A DNA stretch of 64,000 nucleotides, taken from positions 174,005 through 238,004 of the forward strand of contig NZ_SJPV01000010.1 in the NCBI RefSeq assembly GCF_007860135.1, in the 5' to 3' direction. The position numbers were made by a program, and so were the translations under genes. Position 1 is the first letter of the stretch. Each line of letters opens with the position of its first letter. The stretch comes from Novipirellula artificiosorum. Its GTDB lineage: Bacteria > Planctomycetota > Planctomycetia > Pirellulales > Pirellulaceae. Below the pieces are notes generated by a model, which saw only the letters and a program-made list of their open reading frames with translations, was not told the origin of the DNA and ran no database searches. Positions 41,915-51,600 of the stretch are shown piece by piece.

Positions 41915-44900
41915 ATGTCAAATCTACCGCCTCCCGATGCAATGAGCGACTCGCTGAGGCGTTTGGCGGGGTATTTGAATTTCTCGTCTGGCAGTGGCGA
42001 TCCTGCCATCTTCGCAGCCTGGAACCACGTCTACGAAACCGCGTCCGCGGGCGATCCGCTCCGCGGGCCGGCGGCGTGGTTGGTGCTTCGTGATTGGTTG
42101 ACCGAAACGCTGGGAAATTTGCAGGCCGAACAGGGAGCCTTTCGTGATATCACACAAGCCCAGCGGGTCGTCAAAATTCTCTGGAGCGATTTGCTGCCGG
42201 CGTATCTGGATTATCACCGTGATCTGCTTTTTCACCAAAAGCCGGAAGTTCTCTTCAATGGCTTCCTTTTGGGGAGGGCTGCCGAGACGATGCTTGAAGT
42301 GGGGCTTTCGAATACGGACGAACAACTCGTCAACGAAACGATCACTCGGCTGAATGATTACGTTGGCTATCGGCCGGTGGCGATGCTGGAAAACCGTCGT
42401 TGCCAGCCGTACCCTCACGAATTCGTCCGGCCCATTCCGCTTTACATCCGCGGTGCAGGTGTCTCTGCCGGGCCCTACCACGACATTGTTGCGAGAGCCA
42501 TTGCGGTGCTTCGCGATACCGATTCCGAGATTTTGCGAGCGGCGTCGTTTGATCCGGAAAAGATGCAAGAGCTCGCACTGGATCCCCGGGCATTTGATTT
42601 TGATCACCCCGTCAACCGGCGACCCAACTATCACTTTGGCGGCTGGGACACCCGGTCGATCGATGGCGAAGGATTCTATGATCGGTTCGTGCTCCGTCAA
42701 GTCACGCTTGATGCGTTGTTGAGCCGATTGCAGGAAAAGGGGATTATCGACCGAGAAGAATTGCTCTCCGAAGCAGCGACGGTGTTAGCGGGTACGATTT
42801 TGATGGCGTCGGGAATCAGCGGTTGGGGGCCGGGTGCGTACAGCAGCGACGTGACACTCGGTTCGCTGATGAAGCCGATTGCGACCTATCGCGATGAGTT
42901 CTATGAGGATCGGTTGGCACGTTTGACGGGAGCCCACTCACAGCGATTGTCTGAAGAGCAACGTTTGCGTCGTCAACCGTTTGGTGCGGTACGTCAACAC
43001 CTTAACGCGGCCTTGGCGGAACGACGCGCCGCTCAGGTGCAACATGTGCAACTCGCTCGATTGTATGCACGCATGGGTTATCCGGACGCAGCGGCTCGCG
43101 AAGTCGATGCCGTACCGGCGGCATCGGCGCGGATGCTATGCCGCATCGATTGTGAAATGACTCTTGGCCTACGGGCGCTTCGTGCGGGGAAACCCGAGCA
43201 AGCGTTGAAGGTTCCCGCCGCAGCGTTTGATCTGCTCAAGCGGGCGATTGAGTGCGGCGCGATCATTGACCCCTGGGATATTCTCGGATTCGGCGGCAAT
43301 TTCAGCTTGTTCCCGAGCCCCGACTGTTCGGTGCATGACGCCCGAGTTGATGATTTGCTCTACCTGATCGAGCAGCTGTTCGGTTACATGGCCAACGTAT
43401 GGAGCGAAGCGGCGGCTCGCAATGACGAGGCGGCCTACTCCGAAATGGAGCAGCAGTATCGAGAAATCGCAGAGTGGTGGAGACAGTATGCCGCCCACAC
43501 CATCGATTCGATCGAGGCTGCCGATCCGTTGGAGTCGTACGAGTCCGCCAAGTTGGTCGCTCGGGCGTTGAGGCTTTGGCATGAAGGGGGCGCTGAGGCG
43601 GGAAATGTAGCGTTTTGGGCACCTCACGCGGATTTGTTCGATTCTCCGCGGGCCTACGCCTTGGTCATTTCTGCACTACTGGATCGGAACGACTTCACAC
43701 CGGCGATGGCGTTGTTGGTGCATTGGCTCAACAACGCCGATCGCGTGGGATTGCGTCTCGGCGGCAGCTCGCTGCCGCGACTAGCGGAACGCTGGCTCCT
43801 GCGTTTGCGTTTTTCGCTCAATGGCGGCGGAGAAGAGGCCTACGTCCAGCCCGCGTTGATGCAAACGGTCGGCAAAGATACTCGCGAAATTTGGCCACTG
43901 GTTCGCAAGTTCTTCGATTTCCTGGAAGCCAATGCGGAACAGTTTTGGTCGGCCCCACAATTTCAACTGGGCCAGTCTTCTCCGTCACGGAGTGATCGTG
44001 ATTGGGATCGCGAACTGTCTTTGGCGGACGAGGACGACGGCGGCGACGAAGGTTTGTTCGACGCGGCTTACGAGGACATGACCTACCGCGACACCACCGA
44101 CGACGGCAACGAGGGTGCGGTGTTCGAGTTCGGTGACGACACCAGCCATGATGAATTGGAGACAGAATCGAAGCGGTTGTCGGAACATTTGAGTTTCTTG
44201 AAATCGCTTTCCCGGATGTGGGCGGTCGCAGCCGACATCGCCGTGATGGATCAATCGGACGAGGATCTGCAAGATCGCTTGCAATCGCTGCAGGCGTGGG
44301 CCGGTCGCGCTCGTGAGAATCGGATCGGCTTGTTGGAACTGCTGGACTCGGTCCGACGCTACAAGATCACGCCCGCGGGTAGTGACAAGGATTCGATGCG
44401 AAGTTATGACCGGCATCGGGTGCTACGAGATTCGTTAATGGAGCGAATCATTGGAACGACGGTCGAGATGTCCGACTCGAGGCGATTGGTGTGCGGCGCC
44501 TTGCTCGCTCATCCGATGGCAACGTGGGAATTGGTCGACCGCGATGAAGAAATGGCCGATGACGACGCACAAAGCGTTAAGATGTTTGCCGCATTGATCG
44601 CCGGGGACACAAGCGAAGTGCGTCGCTTGTTTCCGCCGTTTCTCGACGCCATTCACGACAAGAACCTGCTCTACATCCCGCTGGCGCGAGGCGGTGACCC
44701 GGTCAAAATCTACGTGTCGAGGCTTCGTCAACGGGTGCTGCGTCACTTGTTGCTGTGGTTGCCGCGTCGTGGATTGATCGCGGAAGCATGCCGATTGATT
44801 GAAATTGCTCGCCAGATGGAGCAGGAGAATCCCATTGGCGTTGGCGCGGTGACCGAGTTTGATGGATTGTTTCAGGTCGGGTTTCGTTCGCTTGTGGCCT

Positions 44901-45970
44901 CGATCGTCGAATCGACACGAAAGAGCGTGAAGGAATCGACGAACGGATTGATCGACGAACGATCCTTCGCCGAGGTTTTGATTCCGTTGCTCGAACAGGT
45001 CACCGAGATCTTGCTGGCGAGTTGGCTTGCCCACAGCCAAACGCTTCGGCTTTCGCCGCTGGAAACGGTGGCGGATCCCAAAAAATGGAAGTTGCTGGTC
45101 GCATTCATCAAGGAATACGGCGATCCGATTTTTACGCAGATGTTCTTGCAGCTTGGCAATGTACGCGCGATCTTGCACCAAGGGGTTGCATCTTGGTTAG
45201 AGCGAGTGCTTACCGAAGGGGATGACCAGTTTTCTGAGACTCGTTTGTACGCGGATTTGGACATCGGTAAGCTACAGATTCGCGAGGCGCAGCGTTGGAT
45301 CACCTTGGTCTATGAAGCCTTGATGGACCATCACGCAGAGTACCAGGATTACAATAGCACCACGACCCAGAGCGACCGCGGTGATTTGGTCTACATGTTC
45401 TTGGACTTCTTGCGACTTCGAGTCCGTTACGAACGGATTGCATGGAATTTGCGCCCGGTGATGTGGGCACACGAGGTGTTGGTCCGCAGCGGTTTTGAGG
45501 CGGCGGCGATGATGTGGCGTCGCAGTTTGAGCGAACGGATTGGCGAGGAAGCGGAAGTCTATGTTGAGAAACTCCGCAAGATGCAAAAGGATTATGCGAT
45601 GCGAATGCCAACGGTGGCCGACCGAATTCTTGAGCGATTTGTTCAGCCGATGACCATCGATCGCATGCGTGCGCTCGTTGGGCCCGCGATGCGCGATGCG
45701 GAACTGAATCATGAAAGTCCTTCGTTCGATTTGCTTGAGCAGGAGGCGGATTTGTTGACGCGTCATCCAACGGGCGTGGGACTCGATGTGCCCGCTTGGC
45801 TCGATGCTTTAGGCGAAGAGGTCGAACAGCTAGCAAAGAGACGTGTCAGCAGTGAGATTGATCCGCAGGCTTTGATCACGATTCCCATTGTGGCGTTATC
45901 GGTTGACGATTTGAATGACCAATTGGTCGTCGCCCGAAGTCAAGGGCGACGTCTGCCGCACATGCGATAA
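41915..45970 (+). CDS. Very large cytoplasmic protein of unknown function
   Basis: A 1351-residue protein I do not recognise. No signal peptide, membrane segment or known catalytic motif is seen. It is mostly alpha-helical and Arg/Glu/Leu rich. A tract of acidic residues (about residues 690-760, with DEDDGGDEG and EFGDDTSHDELETESK) divides it in two. The N-terminal part (about 1-330) has compact Trp/Tyr-rich blocks such as NYHFGGWDTRSIDGEGFYDRF; the middle (about 340-520) reads like TPR-style helices (RLYARMGYPDAAAREVDAVP). Its size suggests a scaffold. Coding potential is clear from length and codon pattern. It follows the Lys-rich gene by 112 bases and ends 104 bases before the next gene. 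Confidence 0.8.
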   Translation: MSNLPPPDAMSDSLRRLAGYLNFSSGSGDPAIFAAWNHVYETASAGDPLRGPAAWLVLRDWLTETLGNLQAEQGAFRDITQAQRVVKILWSDLLPAYLDYHRDLLFHQKPEVLFNGFLLGRAAETMLEVGLSNTDEQLVNETITRLNDYVGYRPVAMLENRRCQPYPHEFVRPIPLYIRGAGVSAGPYHDIVARAIAVLRDTDSEILRAASFDPEKMQELALDPRAFDFDHPVNRRPNYHFGGWDTRSIDGEGFYDRFVLRQVTLDALLSRLQEKGIIDREELLSEAATVLAGTILMASGISGWGPGAYSSDVTLGSLMKPIATYRDEFYEDRLARLTGAHSQRLSEEQRLRRQPFGAVRQHLNAALAERRAAQVQHVQLARLYARMGYPDAAAREVDAVPAASARMLCRIDCEMTLGLRALRAGKPEQALKVPAAAFDLLKRAIECGAIIDPWDILGFGGNFSLFPSPDCSVHDARVDDLLYLIEQLFGYMANVWSEAAARNDEAAYSEMEQQYREIAEWWRQYAAHTIDSIEAADPLESYESAKLVARALRLWHEGGAEAGNVAFWAPHADLFDSPRAYALVISALLDRNDFTPAMALLVHWLNNADRVGLRLGGSSLPRLAERWLLRLRFSLNGGGEEAYVQPALMQTVGKDTREIWPLVRKFFDFLEANAEQFWSAPQFQLGQSSPSRSDRDWDRELSLADEDDGGDEGLFDAAYEDMTYRDTTDDGNEGAVFEFGDDTSHDELETESKRLSEHLSFLKSLSRMWAVAADIAVMDQSDEDLQDRLQSLQAWAGRARENRIGLLELLDSVRRYKITPAGSDKDSMRSYDRHRVLRDSLMERIIGTTVEMSDSRRLVCGALLAHPMATWELVDRDEEMADDDAQSVKMFAALIAGDTSEVRRLFPPFLDAIHDKNLLYIPLARGGDPVKIYVSRLRQRVLRHLLLWLPRRGLIAEACRLIEIARQMEQENPIGVGAVTEFDGLFQVGFRSLVASIVESTRKSVKESTNGLIDERSFAEVLIPLLEQVTEILLASWLAHSQTLRLSPLETVADPKKWKLLVAFIKEYGDPIFTQMFLQLGNVRAILHQGVASWLERVLTEGDDQFSETRLYADLDIGKLQIREAQRWITLVYEALMDHHAEYQDYNSTTTQSDRGDLVYMFLDFLRLRVRYERIAWNLRPVMWAHEVLVRSGFEAAAMMWRRSLSERIGEEAEVYVEKLRKMQKDYAMRMPTVADRILERFVQPMTIDRMRALVGPAMRDAELNHESPSFDLLEQEADLLTRHPTGVGLDVPAWLDALGEEVEQLAKRRVSSEIDPQALITIPIVALSVDDLNDQLVVARSQGRRLPHMR

Positions 45971-46073
45971 CTCGCAAAAACGAATCTTTACAAATGGGAC
46001 CGAGGTCCGCATACTGCTGCTGGAAACAGGGAAGTTAGCACGTTCACGACGATCACTGAGGAAGCAGACGATT

Positions 46074-46925
46074 TTGGACGAAGATTCGAAAATCCAAGAA
46101 GCATGGAGGAACACGCTTGCGGTTAGCCAGCTTTCAACGTTGCGTTGGAGTTTTGCTGAGGATGCGCACGCCTACGCGACGCGAGGTTTCACAGGGATCG
46201 GTGTGTATCGTCCCAAGTTGGAAGATTTTGGTCTCGACCGAACCATCGAATTGCTTGCCGAAGCGTCGTTGTCGGTCACGTCGTTGTCGTGGGTCGGTGG
46301 TTTTACCGGCAGCGATGGCCGAGCGTTTGATGACGCGGTCGCCGATGCGATTCACGCCGTTCGCGATGCGGCGAATCTGCAAGCCGGGACGTTGATTGTG
46401 TTGGCCGGTGGCCAGAACAATCACATCCGCAACCATGCCAGACGAACGCTGTGTGATGCACTGCGTGAGATCGTTGCCGTCGCCGAGGAATTTGGCGTGC
46501 GTTTGTCGCTCGAACCGATTCACCCGGGTTGCGGTGACGAGTGGTCCTTCGTCAATGATTTACAATCGACGCTTGATATTGTCGAAACGGTCGGCAGTCC
46601 CTATCTGGGATTGGTTCTCGATACCTATCACGTTGGCATGGATGAAGATGCCGTTCGTTGGTTGCCCGACGTCGTCCCTCATTTGCATTTGGTCCAGCTT
46701 GGCGATGCCCGACATTCACCGTTGGGCGAAATGAACCGTTGTTTGCTCGGTGACGGTTGTGTTCCGATCCGCGCGATTCTGGAAACGCTTCGCGAATACC
46801 ATTACGAAGGACCGCTCGAGGTCGAATTGATTGGCGAAGACGTCGAGCCCTTGTCCTACGACGAACTGCTCGACCATACCAAAGCATTCATCGATCGGAT
46901 GACCGACCGGGTAGAGCAGCCGTAA
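46074..46925 (+). CDS. Sugar phosphate isomerase/epimerase-like TIM-barrel protein
   Basis: About 283 residues matching the xylose-isomerase-like / AP endonuclease 2 superfamily. Metal ligands: LSLEPIHP (Glu), DTYHVG (Asp, His), HLHLVQLGD (His, Asp) and VELIGED (Glu). The opening LSTLRWSFAEDAHAY is typical of this group. Open sequence runs up to 45915, but the first part overlaps the previous gene and contains no family sequence. TTG at 46074 has AGGAAG 10 bases upstream and gives the usual length; this start is tentative. Substrate is unknown, probably a sugar or inositol derivative. Confidence 0.75.
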   Translation: MDEDSKIQEAWRNTLAVSQLSTLRWSFAEDAHAYATRGFTGIGVYRPKLEDFGLDRTIELLAEASLSVTSLSWVGGFTGSDGRAFDDAVADAIHAVRDAANLQAGTLIVLAGGQNNHIRNHARRTLCDALREIVAVAEEFGVRLSLEPIHPGCGDEWSFVNDLQSTLDIVETVGSPYLGLVLDTYHVGMDEDAVRWLPDVVPHLHLVQLGDARHSPLGEMNRCLLGDGCVPIRAILETLREYHYEGPLEVELIGEDVEPLSYDELLDHTKAFIDRMTDRVEQP

Positions 46926-46993
46926 GCGAGCGAATCACGTTACGGCGGGTTGCAGGCAGGTGCGCGAAGCAGAGATTGTTCCGTTGTCCGCCT

Positions 46994-48496
46994 TTAAGCG
47001 GTTTCCATCGACGTTCCCAACGTCACGCCCGGAGCCGGTAAGCCGCTTGATCCTTGCAGGTAGATATCGATCGCACGAGCGGCGCCCCGGCCTTCGTTGA
47101 TCGCCCAAACGACCAAGCTTTGACCACGACGACAATCGCCAGCTGCGAAGACACCTTCAATGCTGGTGGCAAATCGGCCGTGTTCGGCTTGGAAGTTGCT
47201 CCGTGGATCGACTTCAATCTTAAGGGAATCGGCGATGTACTGCTCGGGGCCCAAGAAGCCCATGGCCAGCAGGATCAACTGGGCGGGCCATTCCTTCTCG
47301 CTGCCCTCAACTTCGGCCATTTTCCAGCCGCCGTTGTCGTCCTTGGTCCAGAGCACTTCAATGGTCTTGATGCCTCGCAGGTTCCCCTTGTCATCGACCA
47401 AGAACTCCTTGCTCAAGATTTGATACTCACGTGGATCGCGACCGAACTTGGCTGCTGCTTCTTCGTGTCCATAATCGACGCGGTAAATCCGCGGCCATTC
47501 GGGCCATGGGTTATCCGGCTCGCGGTCGGCTGGTGGCTTGGGCAATAGTTCAAAGTTGACCAAGCTGCGGCAACCGTGACGAATGCTCGTTCCGATACAG
47601 TCGGTTCCGGTGTCGCCGCCACCGATCACGATCACATCTTTGCCCTCGGCACTGATGAAGCCGTCACCAAGCGAATCGCCGTGGACACTTTGTTTCGTGT
47701 TTGCCGTCAAGAACTCCATCGCGAAATGGACCCCTTTGGCATCTCGGTTTGCAATCGGCAAATCACGAGGTTTGGTTGCACCACACGCCAACAACAAAGC
47801 GTCGTTCTTTTTCGTGAGTGCTTGAGGGTCAATGTCCTTACCGACATTCACCCCGGTGATGAAGGTGACGCCTTCGGCGACCAGCTTGTCGACCCGTCGT
47901 TGCACCGCCGCTTTGGAGAGCTTCATGTTGGGAATGCCGTACTGCAGCAGTCCGCCGATGCGGTCTTCTCGTTCGTAAACGGTGACTTGATGGCCGGCAC
48001 GGTTCAGCTGATCCGCGGCGCTCAACCCCGCCGGTCCACTACCAACGATTGCAACCTTTTTGCCGGTTCGTATTTCGGGCGGTTCCGGTTGAATCCAACC
48101 CTCCTCCCAAGCACGATCAACAATGGCGTTTTCGATGTTTTTGATCGTAACTGGCGGATTGGTGATCCCCAACACGCAAGATCCTTCGCAAGGTGCTGGA
48201 CAGGTGCGACCGGTAAACTCGGGAAAGTTGTTGGTCTTGTGCAGTCGTTCGATCGCTTCTTGCCAACGATTGTTGTACACCAAGTCATTCCATTCAGGAA
48301 TCAAATTGTCGATCGGGCAACCGGTGTTTGATTGACAGAAGGGCACACCACAATCCATGCACCGTGCACCTTGTTCTTGAAGATGCTCGACACGCGGCTC
48401 GGTGTAAACTTCGTCGTAATCGTTGACCCGAACCACTGGCAGACGCCAAGGTACTTTTTTGCGGTCAAATTCCTTGAATCCAGTCGGCTTACCCAT
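46994..48496 (-). CDS. gltD: Glutamate synthase small subunit
   Basis: A 500-residue NAD(P)H- and FAD-binding subunit that passes electrons to GltB for making glutamate from glutamine and 2-oxoglutarate. N-terminal cysteines for two [4Fe-4S] clusters: CMDCGVPFC, CPIDNLIPEW, CPAPCEGSC. Then FAD-binding GSGPAGLSAADQL and NAD(P)H-binding GGGDTGTDCIGTS, and the terminal FAD motif GVFAAGDCRRGQSL. Length is normal. It lies 111 bases downstream of gltB on the same strand. Confidence 0.96.
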   Translation of the reverse strand: MGKPTGFKEFDRKKVPWRLPVVRVNDYDEVYTEPRVEHLQEQGARCMDCGVPFCQSNTGCPIDNLIPEWNDLVYNNRWQEAIERLHKTNNFPEFTGRTCPAPCEGSCVLGITNPPVTIKNIENAIVDRAWEEGWIQPEPPEIRTGKKVAIVGSGPAGLSAADQLNRAGHQVTVYEREDRIGGLLQYGIPNMKLSKAAVQRRVDKLVAEGVTFITGVNVGKDIDPQALTKKNDALLLACGATKPRDLPIANRDAKGVHFAMEFLTANTKQSVHGDSLGDGFISAEGKDVIVIGGGDTGTDCIGTSIRHGCRSLVNFELLPKPPADREPDNPWPEWPRIYRVDYGHEEAAAKFGRDPREYQILSKEFLVDDKGNLRGIKTIEVLWTKDDNGGWKMAEVEGSEKEWPAQLILLAMGFLGPEQYIADSLKIEVDPRSNFQAEHGRFATSIEGVFAAGDCRRGQSLVVWAINEGRGAARAIDIYLQGSSGLPAPGVTLGTSMETA

Positions 48497-48607
48497 GTTC
48501 GTTTCTCTTCAAGTTAGCGGTGTCGGGTGTCGGGTGTTGGGGAAATCGCAGAGATTTCCCATGAAGGGCTGAAACCTGAACTCGTGGTCAGTTCAGCAAC
48601 GTCAGGT

Positions 48608-51600
48608 TCACGAAGCCGTCGTGGCTTCTTCGGCTTTCATCTCCAGCAGCACTCGTTTGTAATCAATGGGCATGACCTTCACGCATTGACGCATGAAGTT
48701 ATCCCAATTTTCGAGTGCTTGCTTGGCGACTTGGCTGTCGGTGTACTGCTGATGCAAGCGAATCAGCTCTTTGACTTCGGATTCCTCTTCCTCCGACTCG
48801 ATACGTTCGAGTTCAACGGTGGCGAGGTTGCAATTCAAGTTGAAGTCGCCTTTCTTGTCCCAAATGTAGGCGATGCCTCCAGACATGCCGGCGGCGAAAT
48901 TACGACCGGTTGCTCCGAGCACCACGACGCGTCCGCCCGTCATGTATTCACAGCCATGGTCGCCAACTCCTTCGATGACGGTCCTGGCACCGCTGTTGCG
49001 AACGCAGAATCGTTCCGCCGCACGGCCACGCAAGAAGGCTTCGCCGCCCGTTGCTCCGTACAAGCAAACGTTGCCGACGAGGATGTTGTCTTCCGCGACG
49101 AAGCTGCTTTGCCGAGGGGGATAAACAATCACGCGACCACCGGACAGCCCCTTGCCGACGTAGTCGTTCGCATCGCCTTCAAGTTCGATTGTGACACCAT
49201 GAGCCAAGAATGCCCCCAGACTTTGTCCCGCCGAGCCTGACAGGTTGATCTGGATCGTTCCATCCGGCAAGCCGGCCTGACCATACCGCTTGGCGACTTC
49301 ATTACTGAGGATCGTCCCAACGGTTCGGTTGATGTTGACGACCGGCGACTCGATTCGTACCGGCTCACCCGTTTGCAGTGCTGGTTCTGCCGCTGCAAGC
49401 AGAACGGTGAGGTCAAGTGATTTTTCCAAACCATGATCCTGGGCGCGTGTGCATCGAACATCGACGTCCACGTGCCGTTTGTTCGCCGGCTTCAAAATGG
49501 GAGTTAGATCCAAACCATCTGCCTTCCAGTGTTTGATCGCTTCGTCCGTCTTCAAACAATCGCTACGTCCGATCATTTCATGGATCGTTCGGAAGCCGAG
49601 TTTGGCCATGATCCGGCGAGCTTCTTCGGCGACCATGAACAGATAGTTCACGACGTGTTCGGGCTTGCCGCTGAACTTCTTGCGTAGATCCGGGTCCTGA
49701 GTTGCGATCCCAACCGGACAGGTGTTGAGATGGCATTTACGCATCATGATGCAGCCGATGGTGATCAGCGGCGCGGTGGAGAAACCGTACTCTTCGGCAC
49801 CCAACAGTGCGGCAATCACCACATCGCGTCCGGTCTTTAATCCACCGTCGGTTTGCAGGACGACGCGACTGCGCAAATCGTTCAGAACCAACACCTGATG
49901 CGTTTCCGCGATCCCCAATTCCCACGGCAAACCCGCGTGTTTGATACTGGTCAGTGGCGAGGCGCCCGTTCCGCCGGTGTCTCCCGAGATTAGGATGTGG
50001 TCGGCGTGCGCTTTGGCAACACCTGATGCGATGACGCCAACCCCCACCTCACTCACCAACTTCACACTGATCCGAGCATGTCGGTTCGCGTTCTTGAGGT
50101 CGTGGATCAGTTGAGCCAGGTCTTCGATCGAATAGATATCATGATGCGGCGGGGGGCTGATCAGTCCAACACCTGGGGTGCTGTAACGAATTCGAGCAAT
50201 ATTCTTGTCGACTTTTTTGCCGGGCAACTCACCTCCTTCGCCTGGTTTTGCACCTTGCGAGATCTTGATTTGGATCTCGTCGGCGTTGCTCAAATACTCA
50301 ATCGTGACGCCAAAGCGGCCCGACGCGACTTGCTTGATTGCCGATCGCTTCGAATCCCCGTTGTCCATCGTCAAGAAACGTATCGGGTCCTCGCCTCCTT
50401 CGCCGGTGTTGCTTTTTCCACCAAGCCGGTTCATCGCGATGGCCAACGTTTCGTGCGATTCGGCACTGATACTGCCAAAGCTCATCGCTCCGGTGCAGAA
50501 CAGTTTTACGATCTCGCTTGCCGGTTCCACTTCATCCAAGGGAACGGGATCCCCGGCGGCGCCTTCTTTGAAACCGAGCAATCCGCGGAGCGTACATCGA
50601 GCTCGACTGTCTTCGTTGATCGCATGGGCAAACTTCCAATACGCGTCCTCGTTGTTGGTTCGCGCAGCGAGTTGAAGCGACGAAATCGATTGAGGGGTCC
50701 AGGCGTGCTTTTCCCCTTCGGCACGCCAGTGGAATTCGCCGAGATTCGGCAATTGATGTGAAACATCCGATCTTCGATCGGGGTATCCCAAGCGATGGCG
50801 GCGCAAGGTTTCTTCGGCGACCACGTCGAACGAGACGCCTTGGATTCGGCTTGCCGTTCCGACGAAGCAGGTTTCGATGATTTCGTCTCGCAGCCCGAGT
50901 GCTTCGAAGATCTGCGCGCCCTTGTAGCTTTGCAGCGTGCTGATCCCCATTTTGGCCATCACCTTGAGCATGCCCTTGGCGACGCCCTTTCGATAGGCCG
51001 CAACGATTTTGTCATCATCCATGGTGACGTCCATGACCCCGTCGCGACGGGCTTGCCACAACGCTTCGAATGCCAAGTAGGGGTTGATCGCATCCGCACC
51101 ATAACCGATCAGCAAACAGTGGTGATGCACTTCACGAGCTTCGCCTGTTTCGATCACCAAGCCAATCTGTGTTCGCTTCGCTTGTTTGATCAAGTGGTGA
51201 TGCACTGCGCCAATGGCCATCAATGCATTGACGGGGATCCGATCGTGGCTGATCGCACGGTCGCTCAGGACCACGATTTCGATTCCCGCATCGGCAGCCT
51301 CTTCCGCTTCCTGAGCAATGCGATTGAGCGTCTTGCGCAGGCCGGCCTTGCCTTCGCTGCGGTCAAACGTGATGTCAATCACGCGACTGTTCCAACCTTC
51401 GAAGTTAATGTGTTTGAGCGCCGCGATCTCTTCATTGGTCAGAATCGGATGGTCGACCAAGAGTCGATGGCAGTGCTCAGGCGTCGCTGCCAACAAGTTC
51501 TGTTCGGGGCCAATGTAGCATTCAAGCGACATGATCACCTCTTCACGAATCGAGTCGATCGCGGGGTTGGTCACTTGGGCGAACAGTTGCTTGAAGTAGT

